This document shows, one piece after another, positions 1 to 10,491 of a stretch of DNA of 64,000 nt. The notes beneath the pieces were generated by a model. That model saw nothing but the letters and a program-made list of their open reading frames with translations. It was not told the origin of the DNA and did no database searches. Source of the DNA: Lojkania enalia (taxonomy: Eukaryota > Ascomycota > Dothideomycetes > Pleosporales). Location of the stretch: assembly GCA_010094045.1 (NCBI GenBank), contig ML986621.1:248001-312000 (forward strand), written 5' to 3'. Numbering within the stretch: the stretch's first letter is position 1; every line of letters starts with the position of its first letter. The position numbers and the translations under genes are program-made.

Positions 1-349
1 AGGTTCATGCTTGTGCCCGTGCCCGTGCCCGTGCCTGCATGGCTAGAGAGCAGAGAGCAGAGTGTGGACAGGGGCAGCCGTGGACAAGGCGTCGAATGGC
101 AGTTGAGGGCGTCCGTGATGATGATGCAGCAGCGGGCCGGGGAAAAGCTGCGCCCACAAAGGGTTTGTATTATTTTCCTCAAAAAGAGGCCATGACCCGG
201 TACACATACTGTACATATCTATACATACGTTTAATCCATCCATCCATCCATCCATCCGTCCATACATACAAATATCTACGCACATACACAAGCCCGGCGC
301 CGAGGCACACAAAACGAGGCCCGTCGCCGGCTCAACTCAGGCCTGCTAA
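1..349. other. 5' flank of the ERF4 gene, low-complexity DNA
   Basis: No gene is supported here. Short reading frames on both strands overlap each other and are low in complexity. The stretch carries a GTGCCC-type repeat near 13-36 and a CATC repeat near 236-258, then pyrimidine-rich DNA leading to the next gene. It is most likely promoter or 5' UTR of the ERF4-like gene. Confidence 0.5.
236..258. repeat. (CATC)n microsatellite
   Basis: About five to six perfect CATC units lie in the upstream region of the ERF4-like gene. Such a tract is prone to length change between strains. No function is evident. Confidence 0.8.
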
Positions 350-2010
350 TTGCACCTGCTCCCTCTCCGCTCCTCATCAGACTCTAGACGCCGGAACACA
401 GCCTCTCTCTCTGCTGCGCTAGTAGGAGTAGTCTACTGCTCTGTTTCTACAGCGACGACCGGCGCTGGGTCCGCTGTTGGCGGTGGTGCTGCTGCTCGCT
501 TCCGTCCCTATGCATGCAAGGTCGGTACGGGTCAGCTCCGCCTCGCCCTGCGTCTGCTCGCCCTCTCCAAATCCACCACCACCACCACCACCACTACTAC
601 CGCCGCGGCCATCATCACCATCCTCGCCGCTACCGCTCGTCCGGAGCCAGCAACAACGGCGTCGCACGCAGCCTACGCCCCATCCTCGTCGTCATCGCGT
701 CCGACTGCGCCCGCATCTCCGCTGCCCGCCCGCTGGAGCCTGACCAACCGCCTCTTCAACAACCTCAATTTCCGCTCGCTCTACGGCGGACCCCCGCGCC
801 CGCCTGCGTCGCGTCTGTGGAATCCCGTCAACTCGTCCCCCCGAACGCTGGCCCTCCCCAACGTCCCCGTGCAACACCCGCAGCTTGGCGACGCCCGCCA
901 GCACCAGGCCCGTGACGAGTATCCTCTCCTAACCCTACCCGAGCAGCGACGCAGCCGCCAGAGCCCTGCGCCGTCCTCGCTCGTTGTTGAACGTTCCACT
1001 GGCGACGACAGTGGTCGTACGAGCATCGGCCTCCCGCGCGATCGGAGGGGCCTGCCCGTTGATTCGCAGCCCAACACTCCGCGCGTCGACATTGACATGG
1101 CTATGCAGCAGGAAGCCACGTCTACCGGCGGCGGCGGTGATAGTGGTGTGGAGCATAACGCCGCTGCTGTACCAATACCTGGTCCCGCAGCAGACGACCT
1201 AGAATCTGGCATGAAACCTATCACAAAACCGTCCCCCGGCCGTGCGTCGCTGCCGCATTCTCGTCAGGGTTCGATGCATTCTCAGCGCCTGGGAACAGCC
1301 TCCGCCAACGGCGATGGCGAGGGCAATGCAGATGATAACGAGTCCGAGTTTCCTTGGGGCCCCTCGCATCCATGTTTTCCGCACTTGAACCCGCATGTCC
1401 CGCTCAATTCGCCGCTGTACGAAAACACCCGCATCATCCGCATTAAGCGTGACTGGATGGTCAAAGGGGATCTAGCACCCACCTTTGCCAATCTGTACCC
1501 GGAGATCCTAGACCCACTGATACCCGAAGACAGCTTTCGGGATATCATCAAGAAGGTGAACGACAGCTTAGTCCACGCATTTAATCCGCTGGGTTTTAGG
1601 GCTTGGCTAGATGCAGTCATGGGCGTTGCGACCTTCTGGCTGTGGGACGATGCCGGACTTACGGCTGTGAAGCGGCAGTTAGCCGATTTGGAAAAGTGGC
1701 TGGATGATTGGAATAGAAAAGTCGGTGAGAAGGAGGGGGTTAGGATCATCCCTCTAAGGCGGACCGGTTACTTGACAGTAGGTCTCAGCGTCACTTGGGG
1801 CGTAGCGTGTCTGCTGATATTGTGAAGCTCGACATACAAATTCCAGATCCTCACATTGGTGAGTTGGGAACGGATTCCCGACCCAATACGCAGCAAGACA
1901 ACCTCGCGAATGCCTCGTCACAGCAGCTTGGCCAATACGCAGTGTACCCGAACACGCCCACACTCCAGGTCAATGCAAGTTCGCCGGTGGCCATTGAAGG
2001 CCAATCGTAA
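350..2010 (+). CDS. ERF4: Ras modification protein ERF4-like (palmitoyltransferase accessory subunit)
   Basis: Two exons, 350-1777 and 1828-2010, joined in phase 0 across a 50 bp intron (donor GTAGGT, acceptor AAG). The product is about 536 aa. Without splicing the frame stops inside the intron at 1825. The first 350 residues or so are low-complexity, rich in Thr, Ala, Pro and Ser. The conserved part, roughly residues 360-490, matches the ERF4/golgin-A7 family: it has the FPWGPSHPCFPHLNPHVP and RIIRIKRDWM stretches followed by a hydrophobic FNPLGFRAWLDAVMG segment. In yeast Erf4 partners the DHHC enzyme Erf2 at the ER and palmitoylates Ras. The role here is inferred from that family. The start is uncertain because the next in-frame Met is about 250 codons downstream, so the true N-terminus could also lie in an unseen upstream exon. 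Confidence 0.8.
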
Positions 2011-2590
2011 CACGCACACGTTGTTTTCGCATTCTCCATATACGAACAACATTTCATATTGGTTATTAGGCATTTGCACTCAGCGTTTGGCGTTATTGGG
2101 CTCTGTTTAGCGCAGACTGTTATCCTTGAGGGGGAGGATATGGTCTTGGACGGTCATTGGGGAGTTTAAGAGCAGCCATTGAAAAATTGCCAATGGACTG
2201 TTTTCCCTATACTGTGTGGATTAAGGAGCATACTAGACTAAATCGTTGCGAAACACTATTTCGTCGCTGATTTTTCATTTTCCCCTGTTAGATACCCAGA
2301 TCATCATCATCTCATAGGCTAGGAATAGATATCTAAGTAATACAGGCATTCATACCTTTACAGATCATGCATATGTTACACCCTCGACTGGGATTAATGT
2401 GAGGCGGTCACCATTGCTTTTTTGCAGCCTCACGTTTTCGCCTCGGAATTATCACATATCTTTCTATACCTCGGTATTCGCCACCACCTCCATCCTTCGC
2501 TTCATGCGTGTGAGAAACCCAGTGTCATACTAATTTCACATGTGCTCGTTTGCACTCTGCTCTGCTCCCTACATACAAATCCCCTCCCTC

Positions 2591-2623
<33 letters not shown>

Positions 2624-3531
2624 CCAGGTAGATGCATGCATTTTGAACCTCGCGCTTTAACATACATACCGCCAGAGGGGTATACCCGTAAAAAAAAAAA
2701 TCAAAGTACGGTTGCGTGCAATACCGCGGGGATCAACGCGAAAATGCACGCGCCCCAAAATGGAAATTTTCATGCACTTACTCGCAACGCCCTGACCTGA
2801 ACTGACTAGCCGCTAATTAGTAGCGTTCCAAAGAATCTGACCGAGGTCGGTCCCCACCAATTACCCCCCCCTTTTTCCTTTCCACTCTGTTAGGCCTGTT
2901 GGGCAGCAGCGGCGTGGTTCCGGTGGCATGGAGACGCGAGTCGGCGATTTGAGAGCGGAAGGTGGGTAAGGTTCTCGACCGTGGATATGGACATGAGCGT
3001 TACGAAGATTTAAGAAGCCCCTGCGCTAGTGTTTGGATGTGTAGGGCTGATATTTATGCGGAACGGTGCGGGTAGATGGATAGCCAATGGTTGTTAATAG
3101 TGAGAAGGAGGATGTGTGATTGCGCTGATAGATCTCGTGATGCGGGTTTGTTTGGATGGATACGAGGGTGGAGATTGAAGGTTATGCGTGTGGAGAGGAG
3201 GGTGTGGACTGGTGGTTAGATGATCTAGGGTGTTCGGAGGGTGGCGGGAGGTTGTGATGTAGCTATGTGGTGTCACTGGGAGCGCTAGACGTGTTGTGGG
3301 ATTTGTTCGGATGAGGAGGAAGGTGGATGTCAGTTCCGAGCTGTCCATGCGAGGTTTCTTGCATGCCTTTTACCCAGGGTCCTTTGGAGGAATATGCTCG
3401 TGATAAGGTGATGTTGGACATCTCTCGTACTAAAGGCCTTCATGGGAATGCGATGGTAAGCCCTCTAAAATGACATGCAATGCCGGTCATCGGAAAGTTT
3501 ACCGTAATGGCGACAATTACCAAAACCGGAT
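2011..3531. other. Convergent intergenic region between ERF4 and the SDR gene
   Basis: The two flanking genes end towards each other here, so this is 3' UTR and spacer. It contains a 30-nt pure A tract (2592-2621) and an 11-nt A tract (2690-2700). Reading frames are short and compositionally biased. I see no gene or structured RNA. Confidence 0.6.
2592..2621 (+). repeat. Poly(A)30 tract
   Basis: Thirty consecutive A residues in the 3' flank of the ERF4-like gene. It could be a slippage-expanded homopolymer or the tail of an old retroposed copy. No target-site duplication was recognised by eye. Confidence 0.9.
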
Positions 3532-4740
3532 TCATTCCATCTCTTGGCCCTCGTCTTGTTCTTGTTCGGTTGTGTCTTTGGTATCCTTCTTTGAGTCTTC
3601 TGTTGGCGGCATTTCGTCCAGGGAGACAGGGAAGTTGAGGTGTTTCCAGTCTTCGATCTGCAACGAATGTCAGTCACATGCTCTATGTATGAATGTACAC
3701 CTTGAGGAGAAGCATACCTCCTCAATGATACTCCGAAGTCGATCCCTTATACTCTCAACTGCATAGCTCCCGAGCAATAGCCGTAGAGGTGGATAACTAC
3801 AGTGTCCCAACTGCCATATCAACTCTGCGCTCTTGACTGAGCTGACGGGCTGTCTATCATTGAGCCACTGAACCATGCGTTTTGCATGCCCAGCTGGGCT
3901 GCTTAGGGTTGTATACGGCGCACTCGGTGTTGGCTTGACAAAAAAATGACCGTATCGCTTCGGCCTCGGTGGTCCTGCAGTCATAGCTAATGTTCCGGCC
4001 GGCACTGGAATATCGTCTGGCTCGTCCAATCTGACATGCCCTGGCTCCACAAGTGTCGCTTTGATGTTGAATATATCAATCTCGTAGAGCATGGATTCTA
4101 TCAAGCCTTCCACGGCATACTTGGTTGCGCAGTAGGGGCCCAGGCCAGGTACGCCGAGAGCGCCAGCTGTAGAAGAGAATATGAGGTAGCGACCGTAATT
4201 CTGGGCGCGGAAATGTGGAAGCGAGAGCTGGATAATGTGAAGAGTGCCTAGGAAGTTTGTGCTGAATTGGTTGCGGAGGTCGTAATCGTCCTGGTCTTCG
4301 CAAGCGGCAATAACGCCTGGAAACCCAATCAATTAACCCCGAATCGTCATATTTGGTAGAGAGGGTTTACCATAGCCTGTGCAGTTTGCAATGATGTCGA
4401 TGTACCCCCACCGCTCGATGCTTTTGCGCATAACATGATCGACCGTCTCCTTAACGCGCACATCACACAACATGCCCATGCAATTCCGATCCTGCAACTT
4501 CTCCATCTGATCCATGGTGTTCTCCTGCGTCCATCCCACCGCGGTGCACTGGTCACCGTGCGATAGTACCGCCCTGACCAGCGAACGTCCCATATGTCCC
4601 GTTGCGCCGAAGACGATCCATGATGCTTGTTTGGGGGGATTATGCTCAGAGGGTGGATCGCAGGTCGCGGGAAGTCGGAGTGTCGGGTGATGCGAGGCGG
4701 CGGCTGGGGAGAGACTCTGACTTGCAGTGTCGAATTCCAT
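3532..4740 (-). CDS. Short-chain dehydrogenase/reductase (classical SDR)
   Basis: Three exons on the minus strand: 4740-4371, 4316-3657 is interrupted by a second intron, giving 4316-3718 and 3657-3532. The introns are 4370-4317 (54 bp) and 3717-3658 (60 bp). All junctions keep phase and give about 364 aa. The Rossmann glycine motif GATGHMG lies at residues 45-51 and the NxTGYG strand near 119-124. Active-site Ser172 and the Y185-x3-K189 pair (YCATK) are present, as is Asn144. This is the full classical SDR tetrad, so an active NAD(P)-dependent oxidoreductase is expected. The substrate cannot be read from sequence. The first 40 residues are a Ser/Pro-rich extension, and the last exon adds a Glu/Asp-rich tail. 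It is divergently arranged with the gene at 5.5 kb. Confidence 0.85.
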
Positions 4741-5455
4741 GGTGGATGGAGGCGTTTGTGCGAAGGTTGGATTTGTTCCTAGACTCCAACGCGCGGGGAA
4801 GTGGGGAGCTCTTCACTGGACACTGGCCAATCGGGGGTTTTCTGACGAGCGACGCTTGCTTGACAGATGGCGAGAAGGGTTTGAAGTTGCACATCGCTCT
4901 ACCTGGGTATCGTTCCGCTTAAACTCAAACGCGGAAATGGGAGCTATCGGCTAGATTTCGCGAGTGCTCATTTATTATTGAAGGCCTATGACAGATGTCA
5001 TAACCACAGTGGCTCGAAGATTCTACCAACACTTCGCTTAGATCGAGTTTAAAGACAGTCTTTATTCGTGAAAAATCAAGCCTTTCTACCTTAAGACCTC
5101 TTTCTAACCCCTCGCGTTTCCTTTAGTTACGCAAAACCTTCGGTGGAAGGAGCGACGCGTCCTCACGTGGGGTCCTGTTGCCTAGACGCGGTGGCGTAAA
5201 TGGTTTGCTCTTATCCAAGCCATTAGCCCCGCCAGTTCTTCCTCGCTCCCATCTATCGTCGCATACCTAAAACCTAGCACAGGCGAGTTATATCTAAGCT
5301 CACTTTAATTCTTGTTCCCTGAACCCGTATTTGAAACTTAAGAAAAGGTAGGTGCCCTGCAAGATTACAATTTCTTATGTTGCGGCCTAGTCACTGATGT
5401 CTCAACTGAATGGGGTACTACCTGCTACTTTCCCATTTTATCGCCTTTTGCTCCT
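4741..5455. other. Divergent promoter region (SDR / unknown protein)
   Basis: About 0.7 kb between two genes that read away from each other. A GTAGGT donor-like site at about 5349 and an acceptor-like TAG near 5573 suggest that the downstream gene may have a 5' UTR intron. No other feature was recognised. Confidence 0.4.
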
Positions 5456-7144
5456 ATGTCATTTGCCTCTATCCTAAAAATGGTGTCTTTTATAATATCA
5501 CGCCTTAAGTGCGATCTCGTCGTTGAACTAACACACGTAGCTTTCACTTCATTCACCTATCGTAGGGATTTCATCCGCGGAGGTCCTCTCAACGTCGCGG
5601 AATGCCCGATGCCAACTGAAAGCATGTCAAGTCTCCCTAGGCTGCCAGAAGAGAGCGCAGTATATGACAACAGTAACCGAAAACGCCGGAAAGTAACTGA
5701 TATAAGCACTATCCCTCTCGGGATCTCGAGAGCGAACACGGACTCCCTAGCCGCTCCAATGCCCGCCTCATCGCATGTTGGTTATTCCTTGTCGTCAATA
5801 GGCAGTGGATTAGAAAATCAAAGAGGTTCGTGGGACTATTTACTAGATCGGCATGATGAGAACGATTCGGAGATCATTGAGCCACTGGCTCCATTTGTTC
5901 AGTCGACCCAGACAGCTACTAGTCGAGCCCATGAGAGTACAGCAGCACCCGGTTTGCAACGTGACTTTGAAGAGCAAATACATATCCAAGACGGAGAAAA
6001 CGAGAAAGCAGGAGAGACCCCACCGAATGCCCCGCCACAAGTTAGGAGTCTCAGCGAAGACCAAATAGTCGACGTGATCAACGAATCTATTGATGAATAC
6101 ACTACGCAATGGCATGACACGATACTCCGTAAGCAACTCTGCAAAGCTAATAAGATGTGGCGAGCGGTAGAAGCTGAGGGTCGAAGAACTCAACGCGTAG
6201 CTGAAAAGGCTAGGAATATTCGTTATTATGAAGCTCGCTTGAATATTATCGGGGATGAGCTTTTAAAATTCTCTTGGGCCTGCGTAGAGGAATTACGGGC
6301 TCAGTGTAAGAGTCTCCAAGGTTCTGTAGAAAACCTTGAACAAGAGAGGTGGGAGCACTCTATATACGGGCAACCCTATGCCCCGCCACTAATAGAGAGC
6401 CCTCGCCCAAATATAGACAAGGCTTCGATAAGTAGTGGTGAAGACCGGGACAAAGAATACGATGAGGACAGTCCCATTTCTGCCGACTACGAATCAGAAG
6501 GAGCAATAGAAGGTGATCAGTTCGTCATCAAAGACCCTCCGACTGAATCTCGAACCATAGTAGACTTAGGGGATGGTTCATCTGAAACTGAGGAGGAAGG
6601 CGAGGAGGACGAGGAGGACGAGGAGAACATCATCCTACTTGAGAACGAGGAACCAGACCGGCCAGAAAATGCTTCATTCGCTGCTGTAGCAAAATGGAAA
6701 TTGCAAAATTTAATTGATAAGTCAGATCGCAAAAGACTAATTATGAAGATCATTCAAAACATGTCGGAAGACGAAAGGGATATTCTTCGTGCCCGCATAT
6801 CAGTCAGAAGGCAGGACCTGTTGAACGAAATACCATGGTGCATTCATATGATGATCACAGGACAGAAGAAGATGCCAGGAGTCTTACCTAAAGACCACAA
6901 TAAAGTTATTATATGGACTAAGTTATTTCTCTCATGGTGGTTATGCGACAACTACATCAATAAGAATGCTTCTACTTGGCACCTAGAAGAGTTGGAGGAA
7001 TGTCTTAATAAAGGTTGCCGAGACCCTGGAGTCTTTCACGACTGGGTTATGAAGATCATGGGAAGGACATTTAAGAAGGGATCATACAATCGGAAGCGTT
7101 TTGTGGTTCCTCCTACGGCCGAGATTGTGGTCATTGATGATTGA
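5456..7144 (+). CDS. Unrecognised acidic protein with C-terminal SUMO-interacting-like motif
   Basis: One continuous frame of 562 codons. The likelier start is the Met at 5609, because the 51 residues before it are hydrophobic and mixed and may be leader or 5' UTR intron sequence; that gives 511 aa. I do not recognise the family. Visible features are a basic RKRRKV nuclear-localisation-like patch shortly after the second start, a helical stretch in the middle rich in charged residues, and a Glu/Asp block just after residue 375. A compact, conserved-looking C-terminal module spans about residues 420-545 and contains WCIHMM and LFLSWWLCDNY. The protein ends with EIVVIDD, which has the form of a SUMO-interacting motif (hydrophobic core followed by acidic residues). 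Codon use is AT-richer than in the neighbouring ALA synthase gene. A nuclear, SUMO-linked role is inference only. Confidence 0.7.
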   Translation: MSFASILKMVSFIISRLKCDLVVELTHVAFTSFTYRRDFIRGGPLNVAECPMPTESMSSLPRLPEESAVYDNSNRKRRKVTDISTIPLGISRANTDSLAAPMPASSHVGYSLSSIGSGLENQRGSWDYLLDRHDENDSEIIEPLAPFVQSTQTATSRAHESTAAPGLQRDFEEQIHIQDGENEKAGETPPNAPPQVRSLSEDQIVDVINESIDEYTTQWHDTILRKQLCKANKMWRAVEAEGRRTQRVAEKARNIRYYEARLNIIGDELLKFSWACVEELRAQCKSLQGSVENLEQERWEHSIYGQPYAPPLIESPRPNIDKASISSGEDRDKEYDEDSPISADYESEGAIEGDQFVIKDPPTESRTIVDLGDGSSETEEEGEEDEEDEENIILLENEEPDRPENASFAAVAKWKLQNLIDKSDRKRLIMKIIQNMSEDERDILRARISVRRQDLLNEIPWCIHMMITGQKKMPGVLPKDHNKVIIWTKLFLSWWLCDNYINKNASTWHLEELEECLNKGCRDPGVFHDWVMKIMGRTFKKGSYNRKRFVVPPTAEIVVIDD

Positions 7145-7905
7145 GTCGGAGTTTTCATTCGGAATCAACGGAGTGGGAAGCGACGGGAACATGGCGTCGG
7201 AGTATTTGCTTCACCCGTTACTTAAAGATACCATGTCATTATGCTGTAAATGTTTGCTTGCTATGCTGCCCTATGTTGGGAGCTTAATATGGGGCGAATA
7301 ATTACCAACTCTTACTGTATATGATAAATTCGGAAACTTGGCGCAATTGTAAACTACGAGAAGGAGAAGTAGACGGTGATGAATCGTTGGACGATCCAAG
7401 TCTGCGGATGATGACAAAAAGGATAGGTTGATAATTCGCGGGAATCTAGAGCTGTGGAACTCAATATCGAGTAATTGCTTGGATTTTCGGATCTTTTCTG
7501 CTATGATGTTCGCCTTGTAGTTTGGGTACCTACACAATAGAACAGCTTTGTTGAGCGCCGGAGTTGGTTGGTATGCCAGCCACGATCGGAGCCCCTCACG
7601 GGACTATCCAGTGTAGCGTTCCGGCCACGACTCATACAGAAGGCTATTTTTCTTGGATTCCGACGCGGGCCAGAGATGCCAAAAGATGGCGTTGTACACA
7701 CTAGCCAATCACAGCTAACTTATTTGGAAGCCGATTGCCGGTCCAAGCCTCGTCTCCGCATTCCCATATGAATTGCAATTCGGGCTTTCTGTGGCACTCA
7801 AACACCAATTCTTCTTCTCCCCGTCCGCCCTTTCTTGCTCGCCCATTCCCCTCATAGTTCACCCTTCCAAACAAAAGATTCTCAATCGGCCCATTTTGGT
7901 CCCTC
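7145..7905. other. Intergenic region upstream of ALA synthase
   Basis: About 0.76 kb between tandem genes. It should hold the terminator of the unknown protein and the promoter and 5' UTR of the ALA synthase gene. A pyrimidine-rich stretch runs from about 7800 to 7900, just before the start codon, as is usual for highly expressed fungal genes. No gene was found on either strand. Confidence 0.45.
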
Positions 7906-9821
7906 ATGGAAGCTATCCTCCGCCAGTCGAGGTCTATGTGCCCATTCCTCTCAAAGACGTCGCCCGCCACCCTCCGATCACTCTCTACCACTGCTACTGG
8001 CCACGATGTCTCCCCCGGCGCTGGCAGCATGTCAAACCTTCAGGTCCTCGCCCGCCGCTGCCCCATAATGGGTAAGGCCCTCGCCGTGCAGAGCGCGCGT
8101 TTTGGAAACAATGTTCTTGCGGGTGCTTTTGGCGGTGTGCGGGCTTACCACACCCGGGTTAGTCGTTCCAGACTGCACACCTCGTCTGCAAAGGAAGCCC
8201 AGGCTGTAGGCGTGGAAAAACTGAGCTCCAAGCAAGGTGAGATTGGCTTTCCCGCAGAATGCTTGTACGCATACTGATGCTTGCTCGGACAGTTCCCTTT
8301 CCCCACACAGCAGCAAAGGAGACTGTCAAGACCCAGCCCTCTCCCCAAGTTGGGGCGCCACCGGTCCCGAAACCTGTGACTTTCGACTATGATGGGTTTT
8401 ACCAGAATGAGTTGGACAAGAAGCACAAGGACAAATCCTACCGTTACTTCAACAACATTAACCGCCTAGCCAAGGAATTCCCTCGAGCTCATATGGCATC
8501 GAAAGAGGATAAGGTCACTGTCTGGTGCTCGAATGACTACCTTGGCATGGGCCGCAATCCGCAGGTATTGAAGACTATGCATGAAACCTTGGATGACTAT
8601 GGTGCCGGTGCAGGGGGTACCAGAAATATTTCGGGTCACAACCAGCATGCAGTTACTCTGGAGAATACCCTTGCGAAACTCCATGCCAAGGAAGCCGCGC
8701 TGGTCTTTTCTTCGTGCTACGTTGCCAACGACGCCACACTTGCGACTCTGGGTAGCAAGCTCCCGAATTGTGTGATTTTGTCTGATAGCTTGAATCATGC
8801 ATCTATGATACAAGGTATCCGCCATTCTGGCGCAAAGAAGATGGTTTTCAGGCACAACAATGTAGCTGACCTTGAAGCCAAGCTTGCCTCAATTCCTCCG
8901 GAGCATCCCAAGATCATTGCTTTTGAAAGTGTGTATAGTATGTGTGGTTCAATTGGCCCGATTGAAGAAATCTGCGATCTCGCAGAGAAATACGGCGCAA
9001 TCACATTCCTAGACGAAGTCCATGCTGTTGGCATGTACGGACCGCATGGAGCAGGCGTCGCTGAGCACCTTGATTATGAAGCACACCTTGCAGGCAAGCC
9101 AACGGGCACCATCATGGATCGCGTAGACATCATTACTGGGACCCTTGGAAAGGCATATGGCTGCGTTGGTGGATATATTGCTGGATCCGCCAAGCTTGTA
9201 GACACTATTAGATCTTTGGCCCCAGGCTTTATCTTCACCACTTCCCTCCCTCCTGCGACCATGGCAGGTGCCAAAACTGCTATTGAGTACCAGGCCAATT
9301 ACCAGGGTGATAGACGCCTCCAACAGCTACACACTCGCGCTGTGAAGGGGGCACTCAATGCGAGGGATATTCCGGTTATTCCTAATCCTAGCCATATTGT
9401 TCCACTCCTCGTTGGAAACGCGGAAGTCGCCAAGCAGGCCAGCGACCTTCTCCTCGAAAAGTGGGGTATCTATGTCCAAGCCATCAACTACCCCACTGTT
9501 CCGGTTGGACAGGAGCGTCTCCGCATCACGCCCACTCCAGGCCATGTTCGTGAATACCGCGATCACCTCGTAGAGGCCGTAGAAAGTGTGTGGGACCAGC
9601 TGGGCATCAAACGTACCAGTGACTGGGCAGCCGAAGGCGGCTTCATCGGCGTGGGCGAGGCTGGAAAGAAAGAGGAGGCTCCCCTCTGGACCGACAAGCA
9701 GCTCGAAGTTGATGCTGTGCTCAAGGGAATGAAGGCTGGCCAGGACGCTCACATCGTTCTTGAGTCTATGCTTGAGAAGGAACACAACGCTACAGCGCAA
9801 GCTGTCAGTGCTATTGCCTAA
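7906..9821 (+). CDS. hemA: 5-aminolevulinate synthase, mitochondrial
   Basis: Two exons, 7906-8236 and 8311-9821, joined across a 74 bp intron (GTGAGA to CACACAG), giving 613 aa. The enzyme condenses glycine and succinyl-CoA to 5-aminolevulinate, the first step of heme synthesis, in the mitochondrial matrix with pyridoxal phosphate. The catalytic core starts near residue 135 with [11 protein letters not shown] and carries the family blocks [27 protein letters not shown] and TGTLGKAYG; the lysine of the last (about residue 391) is the expected PLP Schiff-base lysine. The N-terminal presequence is rich in Arg and Ser with few acidic residues, as expected for mitochondrial import. It contains two Cys-Pro heme-regulatory motifs, MCPFL (Cys12) and RCPIM (Cys52), known in this family to limit import or activity when heme is abundant. 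The gene lies in tandem 670 bp ahead of THO2. Confidence 0.97.
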
Positions 9822-10491
9822 AGCCCGGCTGGGTAAACGTGATGTCTGGTCTGTTCACTCCTTTAATCTTCCTGAGACCTCTCCAGTGACGCAAGATGAT
9901 ATGTGTAGATAGTTCAAAAAAATCTGAATGTGCTCGTATACTGTGACACTTCTAGTTTAAATTTGGTGAAGATGTTAGTAAGACTGAACGATGCCCTGTG
10001 GCCAAAAGGTTCAACCGATTGTGCTTGAGCAATGATCCTGCAGTTGCTCCAGAAGTTTTTATTGCCAACTATCCGCACAATGGCAATATGCGCTCTCGAG
10101 CATTGGTTCGAATTCACCGTCGTGAAAGGGAATAATCAAAGCGGCCTTTCATCACTGCACTAGCGGGCTTGGCGCGTGTGCGGCAAGCGCAGGCGGGCCA
10201 AGGATTTGCGCCGCGACACCTTCAGGTAATTCTTCATAACGCTCCGCGCCACGACCTCCCCAACACAAACCGCCGCGCAAAAGCGACAGCCTCTCCCTGT
10301 CGCCATTGCCAATTCATATCGCCCGGCATAGTTAATACCACCAGACTCCAGCATTCGTTCTTGGAGGTCCCACGCAACACCTCCCTACCACAGCCTCACC
10401 AAAACCGCTATCTCGACCTTCGTGCATGTTCCGCACACCGGCCATCGCCTATCACGCCAGATTGGACTCTCGCCATTGAGAGGGCGCCAGA
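9822..10491. other. Spacer between hemA and THO2
   Basis: About 0.67 kb holding the hemA 3' UTR and the THO2 promoter and leader. The last 150 bases or so are GC-rich and pyrimidine-rich. A B-box-like GGTTCGAATTC at about 10105 was examined and does not sit in a tRNA fold. Nothing else was recognised. Confidence 0.5.

Noticed and set aside
10081..10135. tRNA-like B box GGTTCGAATTC upstream of THO2
   Set aside because: The flanking bases do not form a five-pair T-stem or an acceptor stem, and no A box lies at a suitable distance.
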